Assembly (NCBI GenBank): GCA_041658185.1
Contig: JBBAAR010000001.1
Coordinates: forward strand, 124,001 to 188,000
Length of the DNA stretch: 64,000 bases
Source of the DNA: UBA8919 sp041658185
GTDB taxonomy: Bacteria; Elusimicrobiota; UBA8919
Reading direction: 5' to 3'
Shown: piece by piece, positions 48,898-58,303 of the stretch
Numbering within the stretch: the first letter of the stretch is position 1
Layout of the letters: each line of letters opens with the position of its first letter
Made by a program: the position numbers and the translations under genes
The notes under the pieces: model-generated
The model's database searches: none
What the model was told of the DNA's origin: nothing
What the model saw: only the letters and a program-made list of their open reading frames with translations

Positions 48898-48926
48898 ATT
48901 TTAACAAATTTATTTGATAAAGTCAA
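48898..48926 (-). promoter_or_regulatory. Sigma70 promoter for the nucleoside operon
   Basis: Minus-strand TTGACT (48921-48926), 17-base spacer, TAAAAT (48898-48903). It overlaps the divergent comEC promoter on the plus strand, so the two probably compete. Confidence 0.7.
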
Positions 48927-48942
48927 GTTTTTTTAGTAAAAT
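48914..48942 (+). promoter_or_regulatory. Sigma70 promoter for the second comEC operon, probably leaderless
   Basis: Plus-strand TTGATA (48914-48919), 17-base spacer, TAAAAT (48937-48942). A start point near 48949 would leave about four bases before the ATG at 48953, and no SD precedes that ATG, so a leaderless or nearly leaderless mRNA is likely. Confidence 0.65.
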
Positions 48943-48952
48943 ATATTATATT

Positions 48953-51145
48953 ATGAAAAAACCGCTGATAGCAATAACAGTTTCCTACATACTAATTATC
49001 GTGCTTATGGAAATGCTCGGTATTCTTAATAAAATTCCTGCCGGCAATATCGCAAGACAATCAACCGGAGACACCGCAGTTATCACAGGTAAAATTATAT
49101 CCGAGCCGGAAGAAAGCGACAGTAAAACATCTTTTATTCTAAAGACAACAAAAATTAACGGCACAGACACGAAAGGTAATGTTTTGGTGAATTATTATGC
49201 TGAAGAAAATAATTTTTCCTACGGCGATATCGTTGAAATAACCGGAAAATTTTTCAGACCGGATACGCCATCGGTTCCAGGAACTTTTGATTATAAAAAA
49301 TATTTATTCAGAAAAAGAATTTATGCATTGTTGTCGGTTTTTAAGAATTATGACATTCAGATTATAGACAGAAAACCGTTTTTTATCCGGCAGTTATCAT
49401 TGAAATTGCGGCAACAGATTCTTGAATCTTATAAAAAAAATCTCCTTCCGCAACAAGCGGCAGTTTTATCCGGCATAACTATCGGGGAAAAATCCGGGCT
49501 TACAACTTACATCCAGAAAATTTTTATTGACGCGGGCGTAATGCATGTCCTGGTGGTCAGCGGTTCAAATGTGGCATTCGTATCGGTAATTTTTTTCTGG
49601 ATATTCAGAAGTATTCTACGGTTAAAAAAGAAAATCTCACTCGGCCTTTTAATCCCCATTATCCTGCTTTATGCGATGATTACCGGCGCCAATCCTCCTG
49701 TTTTACGGGCAACAATAATGACGCTTATCGTTATTTTTGCCCTGCTTTTATCAAGAAACGCCGATATTTATCAGGACATATTTTTGGCGGCGCTTATAAT
49801 TTTGATTTACAATCCGCTTACATTATTTGAAGCCGGTTTCCAGATGTCTTTTGCGGCAACACTCGGTATAATTTATTTTTTTCCGATTTTTCAGTCGGCT
49901 ATGAAAATTCACAAACTTCCGAAATTTTGCAACTGGTTTTTAAGCGTTTTTCTCGCCTCGTTTTCCGCACAAATTGCAATCGCACCGTTACTGGCTTATT
50001 ATTTCAACAAGGTATCCTTAATAGCGCTTGTCTCAAATCTTGTGATATTGCCGATGATCGGGATTTCGCTCGGCGCAGGTTTTGCTTTGTATTTTGCAAG
50101 TTTAATCGGAACGCAGTTGTTATTTATCGTATCAAAACTTACGGGTGGAGTGGTGTCTGTTATAACATATCTGGTTGATATGTTCGCAAATGTTCCTTAT
50201 TCAACGGTAAGAATACCCACGCCCTCAATATATTTTATACTGCTTTTTTACATAATCGTCGTCGGGCTTCCGAAAATTAAAAATTATATCTGGAAACGAA
50301 TCGTTATTTTGTCATTCGGAATTTTGATATTCCTGCCTGTATTGAATTATTTTTCAGAAAATAAAAAAAATCTGGAAATTACATTTATAGATGTAGGACT
50401 TGGCGATGATGTCTTGTGCGAATTTCCCGACGGCTCAAATATGCTTATTGACGGCGGCGGCGATTGGGGAGCAAAATATGATATCGGTGAAACGGTTATT
50501 TCTCCGTTCTTGTGGAATAAAGGCATTATGAAAATTGACACCATAGTCCTTACCCATCCGCATATCAACCATTTTCAGGGACTTATTGCTGTTTGTAATA
50601 ATTTCAAAATTAAAAAATTTATTACGACCGGTGAGGTTTCCAAAGAAGACGAATATCTGGAATTGATGAAAATTTTAAGAAAAAAGAAAGTTATTGTTGA
50701 AAAAATATCTGCAGGTGTTCATTTTAATATCGGAAATATATCTGTTGATGTCTTAAATCCTGAAAAGATTCTGCCGGAAACCGACGACAACTCAATAGTT
50801 ATGAAACTTTCGTATAATGATTTTTCAATTTTATTCTGCGGCGACATTACCCGAAAAACACAAAACATTCTTACTGAAAAAAATATTAATTCAACTGTTC
50901 TGTTTGTTCCAAGCCATGGAAAAAAGAAACTGCTTTTGGATTTCTTGTTAACAATTTCCCCGGAATATGCTATAATATCAACCGATATGCCGGCATCATC
51001 AGTCCTTGAACAACTTAACTGGTGTAAATTGTTCACCACATCCGCATCGGGGACTTTAACCATTTACACCAACGGACGATATTGGAAAATAAGGGAAACG
51101 ATTAAAGATATACCCATGGATATGATAATTCTGGATTGGGAGTAA
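48953..51145 (+). CDS. comEC: ComEC/Rec2 family DNA-channel protein, second copy
   Basis: The protein has 730 residues from the ATG at 48953; the frame can be extended to a TTG at 48914, but that overlaps the promoter. It has an OB-like region (about 40-130), the Competence domain with DAGVMHVLVVSGSNVAFVSVIFF and many membrane helices, and a C-terminal MBL domain (about 473 on: FIDVGLGDDVL, LIDGGGDWG). The metal motif reads LTHPHINHFQG, with Asn instead of Asp, and the HHG motif is PSHGKKK, so activity may be lost or weak. It heads an operon with nadK, recN and two GGDEF genes. Confidence 0.9.
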   Translation: MKKPLIAITVSYILIIVLMEMLGILNKIPAGNIARQSTGDTAVITGKIISEPEESDSKTSFILKTTKINGTDTKGNVLVNYYAEENNFSYGDIVEITGKFFRPDTPSVPGTFDYKKYLFRKRIYALLSVFKNYDIQIIDRKPFFIRQLSLKLRQQILESYKKNLLPQQAAVLSGITIGEKSGLTTYIQKIFIDAGVMHVLVVSGSNVAFVSVIFFWIFRSILRLKKKISLGLLIPIILLYAMITGANPPVLRATIMTLIVIFALLLSRNADIYQDIFLAALIILIYNPLTLFEAGFQMSFAATLGIIYFFPIFQSAMKIHKLPKFCNWFLSVFLASFSAQIAIAPLLAYYFNKVSLIALVSNLVILPMIGISLGAGFALYFASLIGTQLLFIVSKLTGGVVSVITYLVDMFANVPYSTVRIPTPSIYFILLFYIIVVGLPKIKNYIWKRIVILSFGILIFLPVLNYFSENKKNLEITFIDVGLGDDVLCEFPDGSNMLIDGGGDWGAKYDIGETVISPFLWNKGIMKIDTIVLTHPHINHFQGLIAVCNNFKIKKFITTGEVSKEDEYLELMKILRKKKVIVEKISAGVHFNIGNISVDVLNPEKILPETDDNSIVMKLSYNDFSILFCGDITRKTQNILTEKNINSTVLFVPSHGKKKLLLDFLLTISPEYAIISTDMPASSVLEQLNWCKLFTTSASGTLTIYTNGRYWKIRETIKDIPMDMIILDWE

Positions 51146-51150
51146 AAACT

Positions 51151-51936
51151 ATGAAAAATATTTTTATTATTGCAAACAAGGAAAAACCGAAAGCCGTTGA
51201 ATTTTCAAAAAAAATATCCGGATGGCTTAAAAAACAAAAAATAAAAACGGATGAAAAAATCGCCATTGTCTTAGGCGGCGACGGAATGATGCTTAAGTCC
51301 GCACGGGAACTGTCACCAAAAAATATTCCTTTATTCGGGGTCAATCTCGGAAAACTGGGATTTCTCGCGGGAACCGATTTGAAAAATGTTTTTATATCTG
51401 TTAAAAAAATTATTAAAGGCATCTACAAAATTGAAGAAAGGAGTATGCTGAAAATAGAAATACTTCGGAACAAAAAAATAATAAACAATTTTATTGCCTT
51501 GAACGATGCCGTTATAAAAAACGGCAAAACTGCAAGAGTTATAAACTTAAATCTCAATATCAATAATAAACAGGTCACGGAAATAACCGCCGACGGACTG
51601 ATTATTTCAACCCCCACCGGTTCAACCGCTTATTCGCTGGCGGCAAACGGGCCTATTGTTCATCCAAAAACACAAAATATAATCATAACGCCCATTGCCC
51701 CGCACACTTTAAGTCAAAGACCAGTAATTATTCCGGATAATTTTATAATAGATGTAAGGGTAAATTCTAATCATACCGATGTGATTTTATCAATCGACGG
51801 ACAGATTGACTTGACGCTTTCTGCCGGCGATATTGTAAAAATACAAAAATATAAAACGCCCGTGAAACTGATTACCGTAGGTAAGAATGATTATTTTGAG
51901 GTTTTGCGGAAAAAACTTAACTGGGGAAACAGATAA
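51151..51936 (+). CDS. nadK: NAD kinase
   Basis: The start at 51151 is preceded by GGGAG at good distance, making 261 residues. NAD-kinase motifs are IVLGGDGMMLKSARE (about 40-54), GVNLGKLGFL, ITADGLIISTPTGSTAYSLA and an all-beta C-terminal part. The enzyme phosphorylates NAD to NADP in the cytosol. It overlaps the end of comEC at the DNA level only in its SD and is followed by recN with a one-base overlap, a nadK-recN order seen in other bacteria. Confidence 0.9.
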   Translation: MKNIFIIANKEKPKAVEFSKKISGWLKKQKIKTDEKIAIVLGGDGMMLKSARELSPKNIPLFGVNLGKLGFLAGTDLKNVFISVKKIIKGIYKIEERSMLKIEILRNKKIINNFIALNDAVIKNGKTARVINLNLNINNKQVTEITADGLIISTPTGSTAYSLAANGPIVHPKTQNIIITPIAPHTLSQRPVIIPDNFIIDVRVNSNHTDVILSIDGQIDLTLSAGDIVKIQKYKTPVKLITVGKNDYFEVLRKKLNWGNR

Positions 51937-53618
51937 TGCTGGACACATTCCTTATAAAAAACTTCGCCATTATTGATGACATAACAATTGATTTTGGTAC
52001 GGGCTTGAATATACTGACGGGCGAAACGGGTGCCGGAAAATCTATAATTATAGATGCTCTTGGACTAATACTCGGCGACAGGGCAAACACAAAAATTGTA
52101 AGAAAAAATGCACAGAGTTGCGAACTGACCGCAAGTTTTAACATTGAAAATCTTAAATCGTTGAAAAAATTACTGGCTGAAATAGGTGTCCCGCAGGAAG
52201 ACACACTTATTATCAAACGGGAAATAACCGCCGACGGAAAAACCAAATGTTTCATAAACGGTTCCATTGCATCGGTAGGGATGTTGCAGACAATCTCATC
52301 CGCACTTGTGGATATACACGGCCAACACGAGCACCAATCGCTTATTAAACCCGACAACCAAAGAGATATGCTTGACAGATACGGAAACCTTGAAAAATTA
52401 AAATTGGAAATAGCGAATGTTTTCGGCAAATTCACATCGCTTAAAAACCAGTTATATGAACTGAAAAATTCGGAAAAAGACCGCATCCAAAAACTTGACC
52501 TCTACAAGTATCAACTCAAAGAAATTGAGGAAGCAAAATTATTTGAGATGGATGAAAACGGCCTGGAAAATGAAATTAACCGTCTGAATAATGCCGAAAA
52601 ACTTTTTAATTATGCGAACGATATCTATTCGCTCCTATACGAGTCCGACGGGTCGGCGGTTGAAAAACTGGGCATTGCAAAAAAACATATAGAAAATCTT
52701 GCGGCAATAGACAGGCAGGAGTTTGAAAACACTGCAATCATCAACCGGACAGTTGAAGATGTAAAATCTCTCGCAGATACATTCCGTCAATATAAGGAAT
52801 CCGTTGAATTTAACCCAAAACGGCTGGAAGAAATTATTGTAAAAATTGAACTTATAAAAAAACTGAAAAGAAAATATGCACCGACTGTAAAAGAAATTCT
52901 TGATTACGCAGATAATATAAAAAAGCAAATAAACTTTTATGAATTAGCGGACGAAAACATCGCTAAACTTGAAAAAGACGGAAGAGCGGCAGAGTCAAAA
53001 CTAAAAGAAATATCTATTGAACTTTCGGAAAAGCGGAACGCGGCAGCAAAAAAACTTTCAAAAGGAATTGAAGCGGAACTTGCAGAATTAGGAATGGCAA
53101 AATCAAAATTTTTTATTTCTGTTGAAAAGGAAACTGATGAAAACGGGGACTATCACTTTAAGTCATCGGGAATTGACAGAATAGAATATAAAATTGCAGC
53201 AAATGTCGGCGAGGACTTAAAGCCGCTTAAAACGGTTGCATCGGGCGGTGAGATGTCGCGGGTTATGCTTGCCATAAAAACGGTGCTCGCAAAAGCGGAT
53301 GATACTCCGACTTTGATTTTTGATGAAATAGATGCCGGGCTTTCGGGACCGATGGGACAGGTAGTCGGAAAAAAATTAAGCGTTCTCTCCAAAAACCATC
53401 AGATACTTTGCATTACCCATCTGCCTCAACTTGCGGCATTTTCATCGGAACATTTTCATATATCAAAAATTACGGACGGCGGAAAGACGAAAACATTGGT
53501 TTCTAAACTTAACGCGGGTGAAAAAGTTACAGAATTATCACGAATGCTCGGCGGTGGCATTGAATCCGAAACATCAATAAAACATGCTAAAGAACTTATA
53601 AAACAGACAAGAAAATGA
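51936..53618 (+). CDS. recN: DNA repair protein RecN
   Basis: The 560-residue SMC-like ATPase has Walker A LTGETGAGKSIIIDAL (27-42), a long central coiled coil (about 160-370) and a C-terminal head with signature ASGGEMSRVMLAIK and Walker B LIFDEIDAGLSG. RecN acts early in double-strand-break repair. Length is typical. Overlap with the GGDEF gene is ATGA. Confidence 0.95.
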   Translation: MLDTFLIKNFAIIDDITIDFGTGLNILTGETGAGKSIIIDALGLILGDRANTKIVRKNAQSCELTASFNIENLKSLKKLLAEIGVPQEDTLIIKREITADGKTKCFINGSIASVGMLQTISSALVDIHGQHEHQSLIKPDNQRDMLDRYGNLEKLKLEIANVFGKFTSLKNQLYELKNSEKDRIQKLDLYKYQLKEIEEAKLFEMDENGLENEINRLNNAEKLFNYANDIYSLLYESDGSAVEKLGIAKKHIENLAAIDRQEFENTAIINRTVEDVKSLADTFRQYKESVEFNPKRLEEIIVKIELIKKLKRKYAPTVKEILDYADNIKKQINFYELADENIAKLEKDGRAAESKLKEISIELSEKRNAAAKKLSKGIEAELAELGMAKSKFFISVEKETDENGDYHFKSSGIDRIEYKIAANVGEDLKPLKTVASGGEMSRVMLAIKTVLAKADDTPTLIFDEIDAGLSGPMGQVVGKKLSVLSKNHQILCITHLPQLAAFSSEHFHISKITDGGKTKTLVSKLNAGEKVTELSRMLGGGIESETSIKHAKELIKQTRK

Positions 53619-54949
53619 ACTATAAAAAAACTTTTGGACCTATAATTATTCTTTTTACTTTTTTAACAATTACCGTGCTTTCGTTTGTTTTCAAAAATAA
53701 TTTTGTCGGCATGTTTGCGTTGTTTTTTGTTTTGATAATAATTTCGCCGGCGGCAGTATCTGAACTTCTGATAACAGATTTGATTGCTCTTTTAGTGAGT
53801 TTGACGGGACTTATTGGAATGAGTTTTACCGACGGCGTTGAAAGATTTTTTCTTTTGGGCGAAATTGCTGCCGTCTGGGGTTTTGTTTGGATTATTCATC
53901 TGTTTAATGACAGGGCAAAGTATCGGGAAGCAGAAAATAAAAACAAATTAACCGATATGGCGGCGGAAATTGAAAAAACAAAAAAGGAATTTTTTGCCAA
54001 TAAAATTAAATTAGAAAAAATTTCATTGCGGATTGCACAATACAAAAATTTGACTTTTGCCACAAAAGAAATAACAAAAACCGATAATTTGCAGGAATTG
54101 AAGGAAAAACTAAAAGATATAACAAAACGGATATTAAAATGTGATAATGCACGGCTTACAACTTTTCTTCCGACCGACGACAGGCCGCCGGATATTTTTG
54201 ACGCATGGGTCGTGCAGAAACAGTCGCCGCTTTTAATTGCGAATACACTGCGTGATTATCGTTTTGATTATTCTTCCATTCCAAAATCAATAAAATCAAT
54301 AATAGCCGTTCCTATTTTTCACAACAAAAATATAATCGGCATTATAAGATTAGATTCGCAGGAAGAAAACAGATTTTTGCAGGAAGATATGGTCGTCGTC
54401 AACTTACTCGTGGGTGTGGCGGAAATGACGGTTGAAAATATAACACTGCTTGAAAAAACAAAAGACCTTTCAATTATAGACGGACTGACCGGTGTTTATG
54501 TACGGAAATTTTTTGATGAACGACTACACCAAGAAATAACAAGGGCTTCCCGGTTCAAAACCCCTCTTTGCGTAATACTTTCCGATATTGACCATTTCAA
54601 AAAATTCAACGATACATACGGCCATCAGCAGGGTGACGAGGCGTTGAAAAGATTTTCACAGATTTTAAAAAATAATTGCCGTGAAATGGATATCGTGACA
54701 AGATACGGCGGCGAGGAATTTGCGGTAATACTGCCGGAGACATCAAAGAATGAATGTATGGAAATTGCCGAAAATATACGAAATAATTTTCAAAATGAAA
54801 TCATTAACGGACAGCATATCACCGTATCTATCGGCATATCCGCATATCCCGACGACGCTACGGAACACAGCCAACTTATACGAAAATCCGACGAACGACT
54901 CTACATTGCGAAGTCAACGGGACGGAACAAAATTGTATGGAAAAATTAA
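53615..54949 (+). CDS. Membrane GGDEF diguanylate cyclase with GAF-like domain
   Basis: The 444-residue protein has about four N-terminal membrane segments (10-105), a coiled stretch, a GAF-like domain (about 145-270) and a C-terminal GGDEF domain with intact active site RYGGEEFAVI and upstream inhibitory-site motif REMD five residues before it. It should make c-di-GMP, subject to product inhibition. Together with its neighbour it ends an operon with comEC and recN; c-di-GMP commonly controls pili and surface proteins. Confidence 0.85.
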   Translation: MNYKKTFGPIIILFTFLTITVLSFVFKNNFVGMFALFFVLIIISPAAVSELLITDLIALLVSLTGLIGMSFTDGVERFFLLGEIAAVWGFVWIIHLFNDRAKYREAENKNKLTDMAAEIEKTKKEFFANKIKLEKISLRIAQYKNLTFATKEITKTDNLQELKEKLKDITKRILKCDNARLTTFLPTDDRPPDIFDAWVVQKQSPLLIANTLRDYRFDYSSIPKSIKSIIAVPIFHNKNIIGIIRLDSQEENRFLQEDMVVVNLLVGVAEMTVENITLLEKTKDLSIIDGLTGVYVRKFFDERLHQEITRASRFKTPLCVILSDIDHFKKFNDTYGHQQGDEALKRFSQILKNNCREMDIVTRYGGEEFAVILPETSKNECMEIAENIRNNFQNEIINGQHITVSIGISAYPDDATEHSQLIRKSDERLYIAKSTGRNKIVWKN

Positions 54950-56148
54950 TTATTTTTTCACCTTTAATAACATTTATTATCGGATATAATGCCGGAATAA
55001 ATTTTTCCCGTATATTCGCGGTATTATTTTCCGTTTGTGCGGTAATTTTCCCGAAGGCTTCGTATCTTGAAGGTGTAGTCACGATTTTGGCATTATTTTT
55101 AACGGAATTTTTTCTTGAAAAATTTTACAGGAATATGAAGTCATTAAGACGGCTTTTTAACGATAAACTTAGGGATTTGGTGGACGAACTTTCATCGCTT
55201 AAAAAAGATTCTGATACGACGAAACTGGTACTTGTTCGTAACGAAAAGGTTATTAAAAATATTCTGCACATTTACGAACTTTCAAAAGACATTGCATCTT
55301 ACGTTGATTTAGAAAAAATGTTTTTACTTATTGTTCAGTCGCTGGACCAGCAGTTCACCATAAAAGATGTCGTTATGAAAATATTTGACGGCAATAAAAT
55401 TTTTTCCAAAGGGGTCTATTCGGACAAAAAAGGCGCATCTTTTGATATTGATGAAACCGCCAAGATTCTTAAAATTTCAAAAAATATAATTCATCTTCCG
55501 ATGAATATCGGCGATAAATACTTCGGGGTTATCTCGGCAAAAATTCCTCCTCTATTTGAAAAAGATGCTGAATTTGTGAACGAAATATCTGCATTTGTTG
55601 AAGAACTTAATCCTGCCGTACAAAGAGCAATCCTCTACTTAAAAGTGGAGGAAATGTCACGCACCGACGGACTAACGGGACTTTACAGGCGGGGATATTT
55701 TAATGAACGGCTTAAAGAAGAGGAACTGCGCGCAAAAAGGTCAAACGGCAGATTTTCAATTCTTATGACGGACATTGACCATTTCAAAAAAGTTAACGAC
55801 ACCTACGGTCATCAGGCAGGAGATATGGTGCTTAAAACGGTGACAGAAATTCTGAAAAATTCTATTTATGAGACGGATTTTGCGGCACGATACGGGGGCG
55901 AGGAATTTGTCGTGATTTTTCCAAAAACGGACCCGGAAGGTCTGAAAATCAAGGCTGAAAAAATCCGCCGAAAAATAGAGGAAACGGAAATTACCGTCGG
56001 ACTTGAAAAAATAAAAGTGACCGCCTCATTCGGTATAGCCCATTATCCGAAAGACAGTCAAGTCGCAGAAGAAGTTTTACGCTGTGCCGATATGTCACTT
56101 TATAAATCCAAACAAACTGGCAGAAACAAAGTAACGGAATTTGAATAA
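54937..56148 (+). CDS. GGDEF diguanylate cyclase with GAF-like domain, second copy
   Basis: This 403-residue paralogue has N-terminal hydrophobic segments (5-65), a coiled region, a GAF-like domain (about 115-230) and a GGDEF domain with RYGGEEFVVIF. The inhibitory-site position reads YETD instead of RxxD, so feedback control may be missing. It overlaps the first copy by 13 bases. Tandem copies point to duplication followed by divergence in regulation. Confidence 0.85.
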   Translation: MEKLIIFSPLITFIIGYNAGINFSRIFAVLFSVCAVIFPKASYLEGVVTILALFLTEFFLEKFYRNMKSLRRLFNDKLRDLVDELSSLKKDSDTTKLVLVRNEKVIKNILHIYELSKDIASYVDLEKMFLLIVQSLDQQFTIKDVVMKIFDGNKIFSKGVYSDKKGASFDIDETAKILKISKNIIHLPMNIGDKYFGVISAKIPPLFEKDAEFVNEISAFVEELNPAVQRAILYLKVEEMSRTDGLTGLYRRGYFNERLKEEELRAKRSNGRFSILMTDIDHFKKVNDTYGHQAGDMVLKTVTEILKNSIYETDFAARYGGEEFVVIFPKTDPEGLKIKAEKIRRKIEETEITVGLEKIKVTASFGIAHYPKDSQVAEEVLRCADMSLYKSKQTGRNKVTEFE

Positions 56149-56153
56149 TATCG

Positions 56154-56180
56154 GAAAGATAATTTTAAATCTTTCTTTTC
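56154..56180. terminator. Possible bidirectional terminator between convergent operons
   Basis: GAAAGAT (56154-56160) and ATCTTTC (56169-56175) pair around AATTTTAA, followed by TTTTC on the plus strand. It lies between the end of the GGDEF gene (56148) and the end of thiC (56165), overlapping the thiC 3' end. The stem is short, so strength is uncertain. Confidence 0.45.
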
Positions 56181-57436
56181 ATCGCGCAGAATTCCCCGCA
56201 CATTGAACAGACATCTTTGCTTTTTGCAGAAATCCGTTTTTCAAATTCAGAAGGATTTATTGAAAGCGCTTTTTGTTTTTTCCAGTTAAAATTTTTTCTC
56301 GCCTTTGAAAGTTCATAATCCATCCGGAGCGAATTTTTATAACCCCTTGCAATTTCAGCAGAATGAGCGGCTATCCGGGAAGCAATAACGCCGTTTTTTA
56401 CATCTTCTAAATCCGGTAATGTTAAATGTTCGCTGGGTGTGACATAACACAGAAAATCGGCGCCGTAATAACCGGCCAAAGCACCGCCGATGGCAGAGGT
56501 AATATGGTCGTAACCCGGTGCAATATCCGTCGTTAACGGTCCTAAAACATAAAAAGGCGCGTTATGGCAGTATTTTTTTTCAAGTTTGATGTTTTTTTCA
56601 ATCTGATTCAGTGGAACATGACCTGGACCTTCAATCATTGTCTGAACATTTCGCACTATCGCATATTTTTGTAATTTGCCGAGTGTTTTTAATTCTTCTA
56701 TCTGGGCGGCATCGGTATTATCAGCGATACAACCGGGACGCAACCCGTCGCCCAGAGAAATTACTGCATCATATTTTTTTGCAATATTTAAGAGTTCGTC
56801 AAAATTTTCATAAAACGGATTTTCTTTTTTATTGTGAAGCATCCACTCGGCGAGAAATGAACCGCCGCGCGAAACAATTCCGACAAGCCGTTTTTTCTTT
56901 TTAAGAATTTCAAGGGCTTTAAGCGTCAAGCCGCAATGCAACGTTACGAAATCAACACCATCGGAAAGTTGTTTTTCTACTTCTTCCAACATCTGTCCGG
57001 CGTTTGCACTTTCGGCAAATCTTTTTTTTCTGTGCGACAATTCGCATATCAATCCGTAGAGCGGAACTGTACCGACGGGCACGGATGACGTTTCAATAAC
57101 CATTTTTCTTATTTTTGAAATGTTGCCGCCCGTTGATAAATCCATAACGGCATCCGCACCGTATTTTATAGCGGTTAAAACTTTTTGTTTTTCATAACGG
57201 ATGTTGACATTCATCGGCGAGGTCCCTATGTTCGCGTTGACTTTTATTCTAAGATTTCTGCCGATGCCGACGATACGGAATTTAGTATTTGATTTTCGTC
57301 TGTTATTTTTTAAAATAACTATTCTTCCGTTAATAACACTTTTTTTAATAAATTCGGCGGGAACTTGCTCATATTTAGCGACTTCCCGCATTTCACGCGT
57401 TGTAATATTTTTTTTAGCAGATTCTATCTGTGTCAT
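56165..57436 (-). CDS. thiC: Phosphomethylpyrimidine synthase ThiC
   Basis: The 423-residue protein is the short form of ThiC, the radical-SAM enzyme that makes HMP-phosphate from aminoimidazole ribotide. Signs are GADAVMDLSTGGNI, FVTLHCGL, GDGLRPGCIADNTD, IEGPGHVPLNQI, LGPLTTDIAPGYDHITSAIGG and the C-terminal cluster motif CSMCGEFC. It overlaps thiD2 by ATGA. Other thiamine genes such as thiE are outside the window. Confidence 0.95.
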   Translation of the reverse strand: MTQIESAKKNITTREMREVAKYEQVPAEFIKKSVINGRIVILKNNRRKSNTKFRIVGIGRNLRIKVNANIGTSPMNVNIRYEKQKVLTAIKYGADAVMDLSTGGNISKIRKMVIETSSVPVGTVPLYGLICELSHRKKRFAESANAGQMLEEVEKQLSDGVDFVTLHCGLTLKALEILKKKKRLVGIVSRGGSFLAEWMLHNKKENPFYENFDELLNIAKKYDAVISLGDGLRPGCIADNTDAAQIEELKTLGKLQKYAIVRNVQTMIEGPGHVPLNQIEKNIKLEKKYCHNAPFYVLGPLTTDIAPGYDHITSAIGGALAGYYGADFLCYVTPSEHLTLPDLEDVKNGVIASRIAAHSAEIARGYKNSLRMDYELSKARKNFNWKKQKALSINPSEFEKRISAKSKDVCSMCGEFCAMKRKI

Positions 57437-57831
57437 ATTATTTTTTTTACAATTTCTTTCTCTATATCGTAAACCGTAAATCTTATTTTTTTAAATTTTG
57501 AACCGGCAGAAGCAGAAATAATTTTTGAGAATTCCTCAAGCACCCGCAGGGATTCTTCGGCCCTTTTTATATTTGAGACGACGACAGAAAAACTATTTTT
57601 TTTACGGGGCTCTTTTGTCCGGCGGAAAACATCGTTTTTACTGTCCCGGGATGAAACTAACTGCGGATAAACAGTTCTTGCTATTTTGTCAATCTTATGT
57701 CTTTGTTTTTTTATTACCGACGCCAAATTCTCATCAGACATTACAAATCTTGAAAAGTCCTCTATAACCCGCAAACCCTCTCTTGACCTGTTCAGGTTAG
57801 CATCAATAATTCTTAATATATTTTTTCTCAT
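57433..57831 (-). CDS. thiD2: ThiD2-type HMP-phosphate kinase-like protein
   Basis: The 132-residue protein is almost all the ThiD2 domain: IIDANLNRSREGLRVIEDFSR (about 8-28) and SNIKRAEESLRVLEEFSK (about 85-102), with RD in between. ThiD2 is an alternative HMP-P kinase domain, often fused to ThiE, here free-standing. The context next to thiC supports this. The start two bases after the rfaE2 stop implies co-transcription. Confidence 0.85.
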   Translation of the reverse strand: MRKNILRIIDANLNRSREGLRVIEDFSRFVMSDENLASVIKKQRHKIDKIARTVYPQLVSSRDSKNDVFRRTKEPRKKNSFSVVVSNIKRAEESLRVLEEFSKIISASAGSKFKKIRFTVYDIEKEIVKKII

Positions 57832-57832
57832 T

Positions 57833-58303
57833 TTAGAGATTTTTCAGTTTTTCTATGATTTTGGTCGTGGAGCGGCCTTTTGCAAGCGGGATTCTTACAA
57901 CCTTTTTTGCGAATTCACTGCCGACGATTTTTTCGCTTTTCCAATCGGCGCCTTTCACTAAAACATCAGGCATGATTTTTTTTATAAGTTCGTAAGGTGT
58001 GGGTTGCAAAAATTTCACTATGAAATCAATTGAAGATATGGCTGAGAGAACTTCTGCTCTTTCATTTTCGGAAATTATCGGACGGTTTTTGTCTTTTATT
58101 TTTTTTACGGACGAATCGGAGTTTAACCCGACTATTAAAATATCCCCGAACGATTTCGCTTTATTAAGGAGACGGGTATGACCTATATGAAGAATATCAA
58201 AACATCCGTTAGTAAAAACAATTTTTTTGCCGGATTTTTTTAATTTTCTGACGATTTCGGAAATTTGATTTTGGGATTTGATTTTAGAAAATTTCATCTT
58301 CAA
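57833..58303 (-). CDS. rfaE2: D-glycero-beta-D-manno-heptose 1-phosphate adenylyltransferase
   Basis: The 156-residue nucleotidyltransferase has FTNGCFDILHIGHTRLL (about 29-45), KDKNRPIISENERAEVL and VKGADWKSEKIVGSEF. It joins AMP to heptose-1-phosphate for LPS core synthesis; in E. coli it is the C-terminal half of HldE. No kinase half is fused here. It overlaps gmhA by 20 bases, so the two heptose steps are coupled. Confidence 0.9.
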   Translation of the reverse strand: MKMKFSKIKSQNQISEIVRKLKKSGKKIVFTNGCFDILHIGHTRLLNKAKSFGDILIVGLNSDSSVKKIKDKNRPIISENERAEVLSAISSIDFIVKFLQPTPYELIKKIMPDVLVKGADWKSEKIVGSEFAKKVVRIPLAKGRSTTKIIEKLKNL

